Assembly (NCBI GenBank): GCA_963521185.1
Contig: CAUQTV010000002.1
Span: 248,001-312,000 of the forward strand
Reading direction: 5' to 3'
Length of the DNA: 64,000 nt
Source of the DNA: Enterobacter_D sp963521185
GTDB lineage: Bacteria; Pseudomonadota; Gammaproteobacteria; Enterobacterales; Enterobacteriaceae
Below are positions 8,028 through 16,598 of the stretch, piece after piece. Positions within the stretch are counted from its first letter, which is position 1, and every line of letters starts with the position of its first letter. The notes under the pieces were generated by a model, which saw nothing but the letters and a program-made list of their open reading frames with translations, did not search any database and was not told the origin of the DNA. The position numbers were made by a program, and so were the translations under genes.

Positions 8028-8648
8028 TCAGCGCTTGCTCAACGCCAGTTTCGCCGCGAACAGGATAAACAGCGTGCCGGTGCAGCGATCCATCCAGCGG
8101 GAAACCGCCTCACGCTTTAGCACGTTTGCCAGTGGGCGCGTCGCCAGGATCATGGTCGTTGACCAGCTCATACCCAGCACCACATGAATGGCCACCAGCC
8201 CGAATGTCCATGCGATGGGCGAATGACCCTGTGGAATAAACTGCGGCAGGAATGAGACGTAAAAGACACCTATTTTCGGATTCAGCAGATTACCCAGCAT
8301 CCCCTTCACGAACCAGTTGGTTTTTACCGTTTCCCCGCTGTCTACCGCGCTCAGGCGGCCGCCGGGGCGCAACAGCATGTTGACGCCAAGCCAGCACAGG
8401 TAAGCGGCACCACAATATTTTAAAATTGAATAGGCCAGCTCAGACACGGCTATCAGCGCCCCCAGCCCAAAGGCCACCATCGCCCCCCAGATAAAACAAC
8501 CGGCGTTGATCCCCATAGCGGCTTTGAAGGCCTGCGAACGACCTTCAACCGATGCGGTGCGCAAAATCAGCGCGGTATCCAGCCCAGGCGTTAACGTCAG
8601 CAGCGTGGCGGCAAGGGTAAAAGCCAAAAGGGAATCGAAAAGGGTCAC
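8028..8648 (-). CDS. LysE/RhtB family amino-acid exporter
   Basis: 206-residue inner-membrane protein with about six hydrophobic segments. It carries the family hallmarks TPGLDTALILR near the N-terminus (the usual PGP-type motif is altered to PGL), a GxxxG-rich second segment and LLNPKIGVFYVSFLPQFI in the middle. The family exports amino acids or related metabolites by proton exchange; the substrate is not predictable here. It is not LeuE (YeaS), whose sequence differs, even though LeuE is a dgcP-region gene in E. coli. The start is GTG with GGAG eight bases upstream. Single gene, facing away from the acetyltransferase gene. Confidence 0.85.
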   Translation of the reverse strand: MTLFDSLLAFTLAATLLTLTPGLDTALILRTASVEGRSQAFKAAMGINAGCFIWGAMVAFGLGALIAVSELAYSILKYCGAAYLCWLGVNMLLRPGGRLSAVDSGETVKTNWFVKGMLGNLLNPKIGVFYVSFLPQFIPQGHSPIAWTFGLVAIHVVLGMSWSTTMILATRPLANVLKREAVSRWMDRCTGTLFILFAAKLALSKR

Positions 8649-8790
8649 GACAGATCTCCATGATTGAATGTTTAGACGACTTCAGCGATGCTTTAAAAAC
8701 CATGAACTTCAGGCATCCCCTTTAGCATGCCATAAACAGCCCCGCTCGCCATCCCTTAGGTGACTGTGCGAAGCGCGGTGAGAACGCCCC

Positions 8791-9273
8791 ATGTTGACTT
8801 TCAGAAAGATGTATGTAAGTGAATTCGCCCAGTACCTGGACTATTTTATTCCGGACTATGCCGCTGAAATTAAAGCGAATTATCGCCTCTCCGAGGATCT
8901 GGCATTACAGCAGGCCAGAACAGAGATCGCCAGCAGCCTTCCTGACGGCGTTAACACGCAAGGGCATGTGTTGTTGTGCATTCAGAGTGAGCGGGACGGT
9001 GAGCTAACGACGGTAGGCTACCTGTGGTACAAACCCGCGCCGCTCTTGAAATCAGCCTGGATCAATGACTTCGTCATCTTTCCCCGCTTCCAAAATCGCG
9101 GTTATGGTCGTAAAGCACTGGCGCTACTGGAGAGCACGCTGGAAGATGAAGGTTATCAGCAAATTAAGCTGCGCGTGGCGGGAGAAAACCAGGCGGCACA
9201 GCATCTTTATACTTCCTGCGGCTTTGATGTCACCGGCATTAATATGAATAAAGTCCTGATGTCAACCACTTAG
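8791..9273 (+). CDS. GNAT family N-acetyltransferase
   Basis: 160 residues. The acetyl-CoA binding motif A is clear: NDFVIFPRFQNRGYGRKALA (Q/R-x-x-G-x-G/A signature at about residues 99-104), followed by a motif B-like end with NQAAQHLYTSCGF, where Tyr is the usual catalytic-region residue. Such enzymes move acetyl from acetyl-CoA to an amine on a small molecule or protein. The acceptor cannot be told from sequence. It stands alone, divergent from the exporter gene, with 142 bases between them. Bases 9274-9501 hold nothing I can identify. Confidence 0.85.
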   Translation: MLTFRKMYVSEFAQYLDYFIPDYAAEIKANYRLSEDLALQQARTEIASSLPDGVNTQGHVLLCIQSERDGELTTVGYLWYKPAPLLKSAWINDFVIFPRFQNRGYGRKALALLESTLEDEGYQQIKLRVAGENQAAQHLYTSCGFDVTGINMNKVLMSTT

Positions 9274-9501
9274 CTACCCGCTGCGCACCCCGATCGCCCA
9301 GGGCTTTACTGAAAATCCGCATTGAAATGGCGACTACCAGCGCATCAGGCTATTAATTTCGCCTAAAGCAAAATGATGAAAAGCAAAAAATAAGACAAAA
9401 GGATGAGGCAAAGTGTTTGCGGGTACCTACACTAATATTGGTAGTTTTGACCCGGCAGTTTTAAACTAAAATTTCATCCTACCTGATGAAAGGATGCGAA
9501 A

Positions 9502-9594
9502 ATGAATATCTCCAGCAGAACTGCGATTGTCTTAAACCTGCTCGCCGCGGCAGGGCTTTTCTTGACGTTATCGTCCAAGTACCATTGGTTTTAA
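9502..9594 (+). CDS. yncL: Small membrane protein YncL, 30 aa
   Basis: Encodes MNISSRTAIVLNLLAAAGLF then LTLSSKYHWF, one membrane segment. It matches E. coli YncL (about 31 residues, MNVSSRTVVLINFFAAVGLF...FGWFI), a small protein of unknown role. AGGA at 9490-9493 is eight bases before ATG, and a strong hairpin follows 29 bases after the stop, supporting a real gene. Confidence 0.8.
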   Translation: MNISSRTAIVLNLLAAAGLFLTLSSKYHWF

Positions 9595-9622
9595 TTCACA
9601 CACTCACTTCCTTCGCCATAAA

Positions 9623-9648
9623 AAACGGGAACCTACGGGCTCCCGTTT
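9623..9648 (+). terminator. Terminator after yncL
   Basis: AAACGGGAACC / GGCTCCCGTTT with a TACG tetraloop and one A-C mismatch; T-run in the right arm. The arms are almost identical to the icd terminator 400 bases away. Confidence 0.75.
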
Positions 9649-9702
9649 AACATGGCTCATTTCAGCGAAGCGCTGCCTGACAGTGACGTTATCAGACGGT
9701 AA

Positions 9703-9894
9703 TCAGAAGAGTTCAGAGAAGGATTTTTTTAGCCAGCCTTCTGATTTGGTGATGCACGATTTAATTGAGAGCTGTGCGCCGCAGGCTGCGCACTTTGCGC
9801 CGTGTGGAATGTTTTTGTCGTCACTAAATCGGGTAAAAATAAATTTCGTTCCATGGCAGACAGGGCATTCAAATTTTAGATGGGGGATACTCAT
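9703..9894 (-). CDS. Small zinc-ribbon protein, 63 aa, unknown function
   Basis: Two CxxC knuckles, C10-P-V-C13 and C35-A-A-C38, separated by 21 residues, form a typical zinc ribbon; a fifth Cys is at 47. The rest is a short basic helix (SEGWLKKSFSELF). Proteins of this size and pattern are common as phage-associated or orphan zinc-binding proteins in enterobacteria, but I cannot name this one. It lies alone downstream of icd, a known phage integration site in E. coli, between two near-identical hairpins. Bases 9895-10039 hold no gene. Confidence 0.65.
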   Translation of the reverse strand: MSIPHLKFECPVCHGTKFIFTRFSDDKNIPHGAKCAACGAQLSIKSCITKSEGWLKKSFSELF

Positions 9895-10039
9895 AACCCC
9901 TCCGGTCCGTGGTGTAGATCACTGAATCTATCAGCAATGATCTCCCCTGGAGGATATATCGTCGAAAATTTGTTCTTTTGTTAACCGCAAGCCTGTAACT
10001 CTCTGAATTTAAAGGAAAGGTATTTTGGCGGGGTATGCA

Positions 10040-10067
10040 AAAACGGGAACCCTTTGGCTCCCGTTTT
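10040..10067 (-). terminator. icd terminator
   Basis: AAAACGGGAACC / GGCTCCCGTTTT with a 4-base loop and one A-C mismatch, 19 bases past the icd stop codon, with A-run giving a U-run on the minus strand. Confidence 0.8.
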
Positions 10068-10085
10068 ACTATCAGAATAAGCTGA

Positions 10086-11336
10086 TTACATGTTGTCGAT
10101 GATCGCGTCGCCAAACTCTGAGCATTTCAGCAGCTTAGCGCCGTCCATCAGACGCTCGAAGTCATAGGTCACGGTCTTGGCGGCGATTGCGCCTTCCATA
10201 CCTTTAACGATTAAGTCTGCGGCTTCGAACCACTGCATGTGACGTAACATCATCTCGGCGGAGAGAATAACGGAACCTGGGTTCACTTTATCCTGACCGG
10301 CGTATTTCGGTGCGGTACCGTGCGTGGCTTCAAACAGCGCGCATTCGTCACCAATGTTGGCACCCGGCGCGATACCAATACCACCAACCTGAGCGGCCAG
10401 AGCGTCGGAGATGTAGTCACCGTTCAGGTTCATACAGGCAATCACGTCATATTCCGCCGGACGCAGCAGGATCTGTTGCAGGAAGGCATCCGCAATCACA
10501 TCTTTAATGATGATCTCTTTGCCGGTATTCGGGTTCTTGATCTTCTGCCACGGACCGCCGTCGATCAGTTCACCGCCGAATTCTTCTTTCGCCAACTGGT
10601 ATCCCCAGTCTTTGAACGCGCCTTCGGTAAATTTCATGATGTTGCCTTTGTGAACGATAGTCACAGAGTCACGGTCGTTGGTGATGGCGTATTCAATCGC
10701 TGCGCGCACCAGGCGTTTGGTGCCGTCTTCGGAGCACGGCTTGATGCCGATACCGCAATGTTCAGGGAAGCGAATTTTCTTCACGCCCATCTCTTCGCGC
10801 AGGAATTTAATCACTTTTTCTGCGTCCGCAGAGTCGGCTTTCCATTCGATACCGGCATAAATATCTTCGGAGTTTTCACGGAAGATAACCATGTCAGTCA
10901 GTTCCGGGCGTTTCACCGGGCTTGGAGTGCCTTCGTAATAACGTACCGGGCGCAGGCAGACGTAGAGGTCAAGCTCCTGGCGCAGAGCCACGTTCAGCGA
11001 GCGAATGCCGCCGCCAACGGGCGTAGTCAGTGGGCCTTTGATCGCCACACGGTATTCGCGGATCAGATCCAGCGTTTCTTGCGGCAGCCAGACGTCCTGG
11101 CCGTAAACCTGCGTCGATTTCTCACCGGTGTAAATTTCCATCCAGGAAATCTTACGCTCACCTTTGTAGGCTTTTTCCACAGCGGCATTCACCACTTTCA
11201 GCATAGGCGGCGTTACGTCCACGCCGATCCCGTCACCTTCGATGAACGGAATAATCGGGTTGTTTGGAACGTTCAGCTTGCCGTTTTGCAGGGTGATCTT
11301 CTGACCTTCCGCCGGAACTACTACTTTGCTATCCAT
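10086..11336 (-). CDS. icd: Isocitrate dehydrogenase (NADP)
   Basis: 416 residues, the length of E. coli Icd. Oxidatively decarboxylates isocitrate to 2-oxoglutarate in the TCA cycle, in the cytoplasm as a homodimer. The substrate loop GGGIRSLNVALRQ contains the serine (113 in E. coli) that AceK phosphorylates to divert carbon to the glyoxylate bypass. The NADP-site segment GTAPKYAGQDKVNPGS and metal-binding aspartates (NLNGDYISDALAAQVGG) are intact. It is divergent from rluE, as in E. coli. The 3' end of icd is an integration site for e14 and phage 21 in E. coli; here the 3' end reads through normally. Confidence 0.98.
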   Translation of the reverse strand: MDSKVVVPAEGQKITLQNGKLNVPNNPIIPFIEGDGIGVDVTPPMLKVVNAAVEKAYKGERKISWMEIYTGEKSTQVYGQDVWLPQETLDLIREYRVAIKGPLTTPVGGGIRSLNVALRQELDLYVCLRPVRYYEGTPSPVKRPELTDMVIFRENSEDIYAGIEWKADSADAEKVIKFLREEMGVKKIRFPEHCGIGIKPCSEDGTKRLVRAAIEYAITNDRDSVTIVHKGNIMKFTEGAFKDWGYQLAKEEFGGELIDGGPWQKIKNPNTGKEIIIKDVIADAFLQQILLRPAEYDVIACMNLNGDYISDALAAQVGGIGIAPGANIGDECALFEATHGTAPKYAGQDKVNPGSVILSAEMMLRHMQWFEAADLIVKGMEGAIAAKTVTYDFERLMDGAKLLKCSEFGDAIIDNM

Positions 11337-11452
11337 TCACCTCTCCTTCGAGCGCTTTTAGGAACGACTGATTTTTGTTAATGAATTGTAATGAGCCTGT
11401 CAATACTAACTGATTGTTGCGTGTCATGAAAGGAGCTCGTTATTCAGTTATA

Positions 11453-12106
11453 ATGCGGCAATTGATAACTTCTGAAAATACCATGCAGAAAACTTCTTTT
11501 ACAAATCACCGCGTTAAGCGATTCAGCTCACGACAAGCTGCTAAGGGCCGCACAGATAGCCAACCAAAACGGGTCATTCTGTTCAATAAACCCTATGATG
11601 TTTTGCCGCAGTTTACGGACGAAGCAGGACGCAGCACGTTAAAAGAGTACATCGCCGTTGCCGGCGTCTATGCCGCAGGCCGCCTGGATCGCGACAGCGA
11701 AGGCCTGCTGGTGCTGACCAACGACGGCGAATTGCAGGCAGCGCTGACCCAGCCCGGCAAGCGCACCGGCAAGATCTATTACGTGCAGGTCGAGGGCCAA
11801 CCGACCGCGGATGCGCTGGAGGCCCTGCGCAACGGCGTGACGCTGAACGACGGCCCCACGCTGCCCGCAGGCATCGAATTAGTGGCCGAACCCGCCTGGC
11901 TGTGGCCGCGCAATCCGCCGATTCGCGAGCGCAAAGCGATCCCTACCGCCTGGCTTAAAGTCACCCTTTATGAGGGCCGCAACCGCCAGGTCAGGCGCAT
12001 GACCGCCCACGTCGGCTACCCCACGCTGCGCCTGATTCGCTATGCCATGGGCGCGTATACTCTGGATAATCTTGCCAATGGCGAGTGGCGTGACGCCACT
12101 GAATAA
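11453..12106 (+). CDS. rluE: 23S rRNA pseudouridine(2457) synthase RluE
   Basis: 217 residues from ATG at 11453, equal to E. coli RluE. RsuA family; isomerises U2457 of 23S rRNA. The catalytic GRLDRDSEGLLVLTNDG motif with its Asp is intact, and the C-terminal GRNRQVRRMTAHVG block is typical of the family. The frame is open further upstream to a TTG, but homology supports 11453. A TATAAT at 11449-11454 overlaps this ATG; if it is a real -10 element, translation would have to begin at the next ATG (11483, MQKTSF). Confidence 0.95.
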   Translation: MRQLITSENTMQKTSFTNHRVKRFSSRQAAKGRTDSQPKRVILFNKPYDVLPQFTDEAGRSTLKEYIAVAGVYAAGRLDRDSEGLLVLTNDGELQAALTQPGKRTGKIYYVQVEGQPTADALEALRNGVTLNDGPTLPAGIELVAEPAWLWPRNPPIRERKAIPTAWLKVTLYEGRNRQVRRMTAHVGYPTLRLIRYAMGAYTLDNLANGEWRDATE

Positions 12107-12116
12107 GGACAATCTC

Positions 12117-12572
12117 ATGTTTAAACCGCACGTTACCGTGGCCTGTGTCGTACATTCACAAGACAAATACCTGGTCGTGGAAGAGACAATTAACGGCAAA
12201 GCGCTGTGGAACCAGCCCGCCGGACATCTGGAAGCGGATGAAACCCTGGTGCAGGCGGCGAAGCGCGAGCTGTATGAAGAGACGGGCATCCACGCCGAAC
12301 CGCAGCATTTCGTCCGACTGCACCAGTGGATCGCCCCGGACAAAACGCCGTTCCTGCGCTTTCTCTTCGCCATCGAACTGGACGAAATGTGTGCCACCGA
12401 GCCGCACGACAGCGACATCGATCGCTGCCTGTGGGTGAGCGCTGAGGCGATCCTTGAGGCGAAAAACCTGCGCTCCCCGCTGGTGGCCGAAAGCATCCGC
12501 AGTTATCTGACCGGCGAGCGGTATCCGCTCAGTTTGATCGGCGAATTTAACTGGCCGTTTACAGGTGCCTGA
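12117..12572 (+). CDS. nudJ: Nudix phosphatase NudJ
   Basis: 151 residues from ATG at 12117 (AGGA just upstream); a longer open frame begins inside rluE but lacks support. Contains the Nudix box GHLEADETLVQAAKRELYEE then TG, fitting Gx5Ex7REUxEExGU. In E. coli NudJ hydrolyses the thiamin precursor HMP-pyrophosphate and nucleoside di- and triphosphates. It starts 10 bases after rluE stops, so the two are co-transcribed, followed by mnmA. Confidence 0.95.
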   Translation: MFKPHVTVACVVHSQDKYLVVEETINGKALWNQPAGHLEADETLVQAAKRELYEETGIHAEPQHFVRLHQWIAPDKTPFLRFLFAIELDEMCATEPHDSDIDRCLWVSAEAILEAKNLRSPLVAESIRSYLTGERYPLSLIGEFNWPFTGA

Positions 12573-12627
12573 GGCGGGATCGCGTGATAGAATACGCCGC
12601 CTTGAAGTTTAATGTCGTGAGTATTCT

Positions 12628-13734
12628 ATGTCTGATAGCCCAAAAAAAGTGATCGTCGGCATGTCCGGCGGTGTCGATTCTTCCGTCTCCGCATACCTGC
12701 TGCAACAGCAGGGTTACCATGTGGAAGGCCTGTTCATGAAGAACTGGGAAGAAGATGACGGCGAGGAATACTGCACCGCCGCCACCGACCTTGCCGATGC
12801 GCAAGCGGTGTGCGACAAGCTCGGCATTGAGCTGCACACCGTTAACTTTGCCGCAGAGTATTGGGATAACGTGTTCGAGCATTTCCTGGCGGAATACAAA
12901 GCCGGGCGCACGCCGAATCCTGACATTCTGTGCAACAAAGAGATCAAATTCAAAGCCTTCCTGGAATTTGCCGCTGAAGACCTGGGCGCGGACTTTATCG
13001 CTACCGGTCACTACGTGCGCCGCGCGGACGTAGACGGAAAAAGCCGCCTGCTACGCGGTCTGGATGGCAACAAAGATCAAAGCTACTTCCTTTACACCCT
13101 CGGGTATGAGCAAATCGCCCAGAGTCTGTTCCCGGTAGGCGAACTGGATAAACCCCAGGTGCGTCAGATTGCCGAAGAGCTGGGTCTTGTTACCGCGAAG
13201 AAAAAAGACTCCACCGGTATCTGCTTTATTGGCGAGCGCAAATTCCGCGAGTTCCTGGGCCGCTACCTGCCGGCACAGCCGGGCAAAATCCTCACCGTTG
13301 ACGGCGAAGAGATTGGCGAGCACCAGGGGCTGATGTACCACACGCTGGGTCAGCGCAAAGGTCTTGGCATTGGTGGCACCAAAGAAGGCACCGAAGATCC
13401 CTGGTATGTGGTGGACAAAGACGTTGATAACAACGTGCTGGTGGTCGCGCAGGGACATGAGCACCCGCGCCTGATGTCCGTTGGCCTGATTGCACAACAG
13501 CTGCACTGGGTCGATCGCGCGCCTGTCACTGGCACGCTGCGCTGCACCGTGAAAACACGCTACCGTCAGGCTGACATCGCCTGCACGGTGACCCCACTCG
13601 ATGAAGACAGAATTGAGGTTCGCTTTGACGAGCCTGTCGCCGCCGTCACCCCTGGGCAGTCCGCCGTGTTCTACAGCGGTGACGTTTGCCTCGGTGGTGG
13701 CATTATTGAGCAGCGTTTACCGCTGCCGATGTAA
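12628..13734 (+). CDS. mnmA: tRNA-specific 2-thiouridylase MnmA
   Basis: 368 residues. Adds sulfur at C2 of U34 in tRNA Lys, Glu and Gln using ATP and persulfide from IscS through the Tus relay. The PP-loop SGGVDSS is at residues 14-20. The catalytic cysteines are in PDILCNKEIKF and STGICFIGERKF. Both N-terminal ATPase and C-terminal beta-barrel parts are complete. It starts 55 bases after nudJ and is followed 32 bases on by hflD, the conserved enterobacterial order. Confidence 0.98.
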   Translation: MSDSPKKVIVGMSGGVDSSVSAYLLQQQGYHVEGLFMKNWEEDDGEEYCTAATDLADAQAVCDKLGIELHTVNFAAEYWDNVFEHFLAEYKAGRTPNPDILCNKEIKFKAFLEFAAEDLGADFIATGHYVRRADVDGKSRLLRGLDGNKDQSYFLYTLGYEQIAQSLFPVGELDKPQVRQIAEELGLVTAKKKDSTGICFIGERKFREFLGRYLPAQPGKILTVDGEEIGEHQGLMYHTLGQRKGLGIGGTKEGTEDPWYVVDKDVDNNVLVVAQGHEHPRLMSVGLIAQQLHWVDRAPVTGTLRCTVKTRYRQADIACTVTPLDEDRIEVRFDEPVAAVTPGQSAVFYSGDVCLGGGIIEQRLPLPM

Positions 13735-13766
13735 CGACGAGACACAGCGCAAAGCAAGGAGTTAGC

Positions 13767-14396
13767 GTGGCTAAAAATTATTATGACATCACCATTGCGC
13801 TGGCGGGCATCTGCCAGTCGGCCCGTCTGGTGCAGCAACTGGCGCATCAGGGACATTGCGATGCCGATGCGCTCCATGTCTCGCTCAATAGCGTGATCGA
13901 TCAGAATCCCGACTCCACGCTCGGCGTGTTCGGCGGCAGCGTCGCTAACCTGCGCGTGGGCCTCGAAACCCTGCTCGGCGTGCTCAATGCCAGCAGCCGT
14001 CAGGGGCTGAACGCGGAACTGACGCGCTATACGCTAAGCTTAATGGTGCTGGAGCGTAAACTGGCGGGCAGCAAAGGGGCAATGGATACCCTGGGCGATC
14101 GCATCGCGGGCCTGCAACGCCAGCTTGAACATTTTGATTTACAGTCCGAAACCCTGCTCAGCGCGATGGCGGCGATTTATGTCGACGTGGTTAGCCCACT
14201 CGGCCCGCGCATCCAGGTGACCGGCTCCCCGGCCGTGCTGCAAAGCGCGCAGGTGCAGGCAAAAGTACGCGCCGCACTGCTCGCCGGGATCCGCGCCGCG
14301 GTGCTGTGGCATCAGGTCGGCGGTGGCCGCCTGCAATTAATGTTTTCCCGTAATCGCCTGTCGACGCAGGCTAAACAAATTCTTGCTCATTGTTAA
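13767..14396 (+). CDS. hflD: Lysogenization regulator HflD
   Basis: 209 residues, GTG start (AAGGAG nine bases upstream). Peripheral membrane protein that in E. coli binds phage lambda CII and lowers its activity and stability, and so the frequency of lysogeny. It is a helical protein without known enzymatic motif; the sequence is nearly the same as E. coli HflD (YYDITIALAGICQSARLVQQ). It lies between mnmA and purB, 18 bases before the purB start. Confidence 0.96.
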   Translation: MAKNYYDITIALAGICQSARLVQQLAHQGHCDADALHVSLNSVIDQNPDSTLGVFGGSVANLRVGLETLLGVLNASSRQGLNAELTRYTLSLMVLERKLAGSKGAMDTLGDRIAGLQRQLEHFDLQSETLLSAMAAIYVDVVSPLGPRIQVTGSPAVLQSAQVQAKVRAALLAGIRAAVLWHQVGGGRLQLMFSRNRLSTQAKQILAHC

Positions 14397-14414
14397 CTCC
14401 CGGAGTTGTGACCT

Positions 14415-15785
14415 ATGGAATTATCCTCACTGACCGCCGTTTCCCCTGTCGATGGACGCTACGGCGATAAAGTCAGCGCGCTGCGCGAGATTTTCAGCGA
14501 ATACGGTTTGCTGAAGTTTCGTGTACAAGTTGAAGTTCGCTGGCTGCAAAAGCTGGCCTCACACGCAGCGATCAAGGAAGTTCCTGCTTTTGCCGCCGAC
14601 GCAAACGGTTACCTTGATAAAATCGTCGCTGAGTTCACCGTTGAAGACGCAGCACGTATCAAGACCATCGAACGCACCACCAACCACGATGTGAAAGCGG
14701 TGGAGTACTTTCTGAAAGAGAAAGTGGCGGACGTTCCGGCGCTGCACGCCGTGTCTGAGTTCATCCACTTCGCCTGTACCTCTGAAGATATCAACAACCT
14801 GTCCCACGCCCTGATGCTGCAAACGGCGCGTGACGAGGTGGTGCTGCCGTACTGGCGTAAACTTATTGATGCGGTGAAAGATTTAGCGGCGCAGTATCGC
14901 GACATCCCTCTGCTGTCCCGTACCCACGGTCAACCCGCGACCCCCTCGACGATGGGCAAAGAGATGGCGAACGTGGCCTACCGTATGGAGCGTCAGTATC
15001 GCCAGCTCGCACAGGTTGAGATCCTCGGTAAAATCAACGGTGCGGTGGGTAACTATAATGCCCACATCGCCGCTTACCCGGAAGTGGACTGGCACCAGTT
15101 CAGCGAAGAGTTTGTCACCTCGCTGGGGATTCAGTGGAACCCATACACCACGCAGATTGAGCCGCACGACTACATCGCTGAGCTGTTTGACTGCATCGCG
15201 CGCTTTAACACCATCCTGATCGATTTCGATCGCGATGTGTGGGGCTACGTGGCGCTCAATCACTTCAAGCAGAAAACCATTGCCGGTGAAATTGGTTCCT
15301 CCACCATGCCGCACAAGGTAAACCCGATTGACTTCGAGAACTCCGAAGGCAACCTTGGCCTGTCCAACGCCCTGCTGCAACACCTGGCGAGCAAACTGCC
15401 GGTTTCCCGCTGGCAGCGCGATCTGACCGACTCCACCGTGCTGCGTAACCTCGGCGTGGGCATCGGTTATGCGCTGATCGCTTACCAGTCAACGCTGAAA
15501 GGCGTAAGCAAACTGGAAGTGAACCGTGACCGTCTGCTGGCGGAACTGGACAGCAACTGGGAAGTGCTGGCGGAGCCGATTCAGACGGTAATGCGTCGCT
15601 ACGGTATCGAAAAACCGTACGAAAAACTCAAAGAGCTGACCCGCGGTAAACGCGTGGACGCCGAAGGCATGAAGCAGTTTATCGACAGCCTCGACGTGCC
15701 GGAAGATGAAAAAACGCGCCTGAAAGCGATGACGCCAGCCAACTATATTGGTCGCGCGATTGCCTTTGTTGACGAGTTAAAATAA
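14415..15785 (+). CDS. purB: Adenylosuccinate lyase
   Basis: 456 residues, fumarase/aspartase superfamily. Catalyses two steps of purine synthesis: SAICAR to AICAR plus fumarate, and adenylosuccinate to AMP plus fumarate. The superfamily signature GSSTMPHKVNPIDFEN with its mobile catalytic serine is intact, as are TSEDINNLSHAL and the histidine in SRTHGQPATP. It ends 129 bases before phoP; a weak hairpin (CCCTTTC / GGAAAGGG, 15803-15821) lies between. Confidence 0.98.
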   Translation: MELSSLTAVSPVDGRYGDKVSALREIFSEYGLLKFRVQVEVRWLQKLASHAAIKEVPAFAADANGYLDKIVAEFTVEDAARIKTIERTTNHDVKAVEYFLKEKVADVPALHAVSEFIHFACTSEDINNLSHALMLQTARDEVVLPYWRKLIDAVKDLAAQYRDIPLLSRTHGQPATPSTMGKEMANVAYRMERQYRQLAQVEILGKINGAVGNYNAHIAAYPEVDWHQFSEEFVTSLGIQWNPYTTQIEPHDYIAELFDCIARFNTILIDFDRDVWGYVALNHFKQKTIAGEIGSSTMPHKVNPIDFENSEGNLGLSNALLQHLASKLPVSRWQRDLTDSTVLRNLGVGIGYALIAYQSTLKGVSKLEVNRDRLLAELDSNWEVLAEPIQTVMRRYGIEKPYEKLKELTRGKRVDAEGMKQFIDSLDVPEDEKTRLKAMTPANYIGRAIAFVDELK

Positions 15786-15835
15786 CCGCCCTCCCCCTGC
15801 TCCCTTTCTGCCTGGAAAGGGGGCTGCTTTCCTCT

Positions 15836-15870
15836 GGTTTAGTAAATGTTTATCCCTTCCGTAACATAAT
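15836..15870 (+). promoter_or_regulatory. PhoP box and -10 element of the phoPQ promoter
   Basis: Perfect PhoP direct repeat GGTTTA (15836-15841), 5-base spacer, TGTTTA (15847-15852), followed 12 bases later by CATAAT (15865-15870) as the -10. This is the standard layout of a PhoP-activated promoter, so phoPQ should autoregulate as in E. coli and Salmonella. Confidence 0.9.
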
Positions 15871-15914
15871 TCGCGTTAAACTATTCATATCATAAATATA
15901 AGGGAGACCTGACG

Positions 15915-16589
15915 ATGCGTGTTCTCGTTGTGGAAGACAATGCCCTGCTCCGTCATCATCTTAAAGTGCAGCTTCAGGAACTGGGTCATCAGGTGGATGA
16001 CGCCGAAGATGCGAAAGAGGCGGATTACTATTTAAACGAACATCTGCCCGATATTGCGCTGGTCGATCTTGGCCTACCGGACGAAGATGGCCTGTCGCTG
16101 ATCCGTCGCTGGCGCAGCCATGACGTGTCGATTCCGGTGCTGGTGCTGACCGCGCGTGAAGGCTGGCAGGACAAGGTTGAGGTGCTGAGCGCGGGTGCCG
16201 ATGACTATGTGACCAAGCCATTCCACATTGAAGAAGTGGTCGCCCGTATGCAGGCGTTGATGCGCCGCAATAGCGGCCTGGCTTCGCAGGTGATCTCCAT
16301 GCCGCCGTTTCAGGTCGATCTCTCGCGCCGGGAGCTGTCGGTGAATGGTGAAACCATCAAGCTCACCGCCTTTGAATACACCATTATGGAAACGCTTATC
16401 CGTAACAGCGGTAAAGTGGTGAGTAAAGATTCGCTAATGCTGCAACTCTACCCGGACGCCGAGCTGCGTGAAAGCCACACCATTGACGTGTTAATGGGCC
16501 GCCTGCGCAAGAAAATTCAGGCGCAATATCCTGACGACGTGATCGTCACGGTGCGCGGCCAGGGTTATCTGTTTGAACTGCGTGAATGA
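15915..16589 (+). CDS. phoP: Response regulator PhoP
   Basis: 224 residues, OmpR/PhoB family. The receiver domain has the acidic pocket near the N-terminus (VVEDN), phosphoacceptor D51 in LVDLGLPDEDG, T79 in VLTAREG and K101 in YVTKPFH. The C-terminal winged helix begins near residue 125 and ends with the recognition region (ESHTIDVLMGRLRKKI). It activates genes for low magnesium, acid and antimicrobial-peptide stress. It is followed nine bases later by phoQ. Confidence 0.98.
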   Translation: MRVLVVEDNALLRHHLKVQLQELGHQVDDAEDAKEADYYLNEHLPDIALVDLGLPDEDGLSLIRRWRSHDVSIPVLVLTAREGWQDKVEVLSAGADDYVTKPFHIEEVVARMQALMRRNSGLASQVISMPPFQVDLSRRELSVNGETIKLTAFEYTIMETLIRNSGKVVSKDSLMLQLYPDAELRESHTIDVLMGRLRKKIQAQYPDDVIVTVRGQGYLFELRE

Positions 16590-16598
16590 ACGCCCTGA

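Noticed and set aside
8028..8648. Calling the LysE-type exporter LeuE (YeaS)
   Set aside because: It is in the right neighbourhood, but its sequence differs from E. coli LeuE along its length and only family motifs are shared.
9595..10085. An integrated prophage at icd
   Set aside because: No integrase, no duplicated icd coding end and no phage genes are visible, only one small zinc ribbon and duplicated hairpins.
10320..11381. 353-codon open frame on the plus strand
   Set aside because: It is the antisense shadow of icd; the real gene is complete on the other strand and this product has no recognisable domain.
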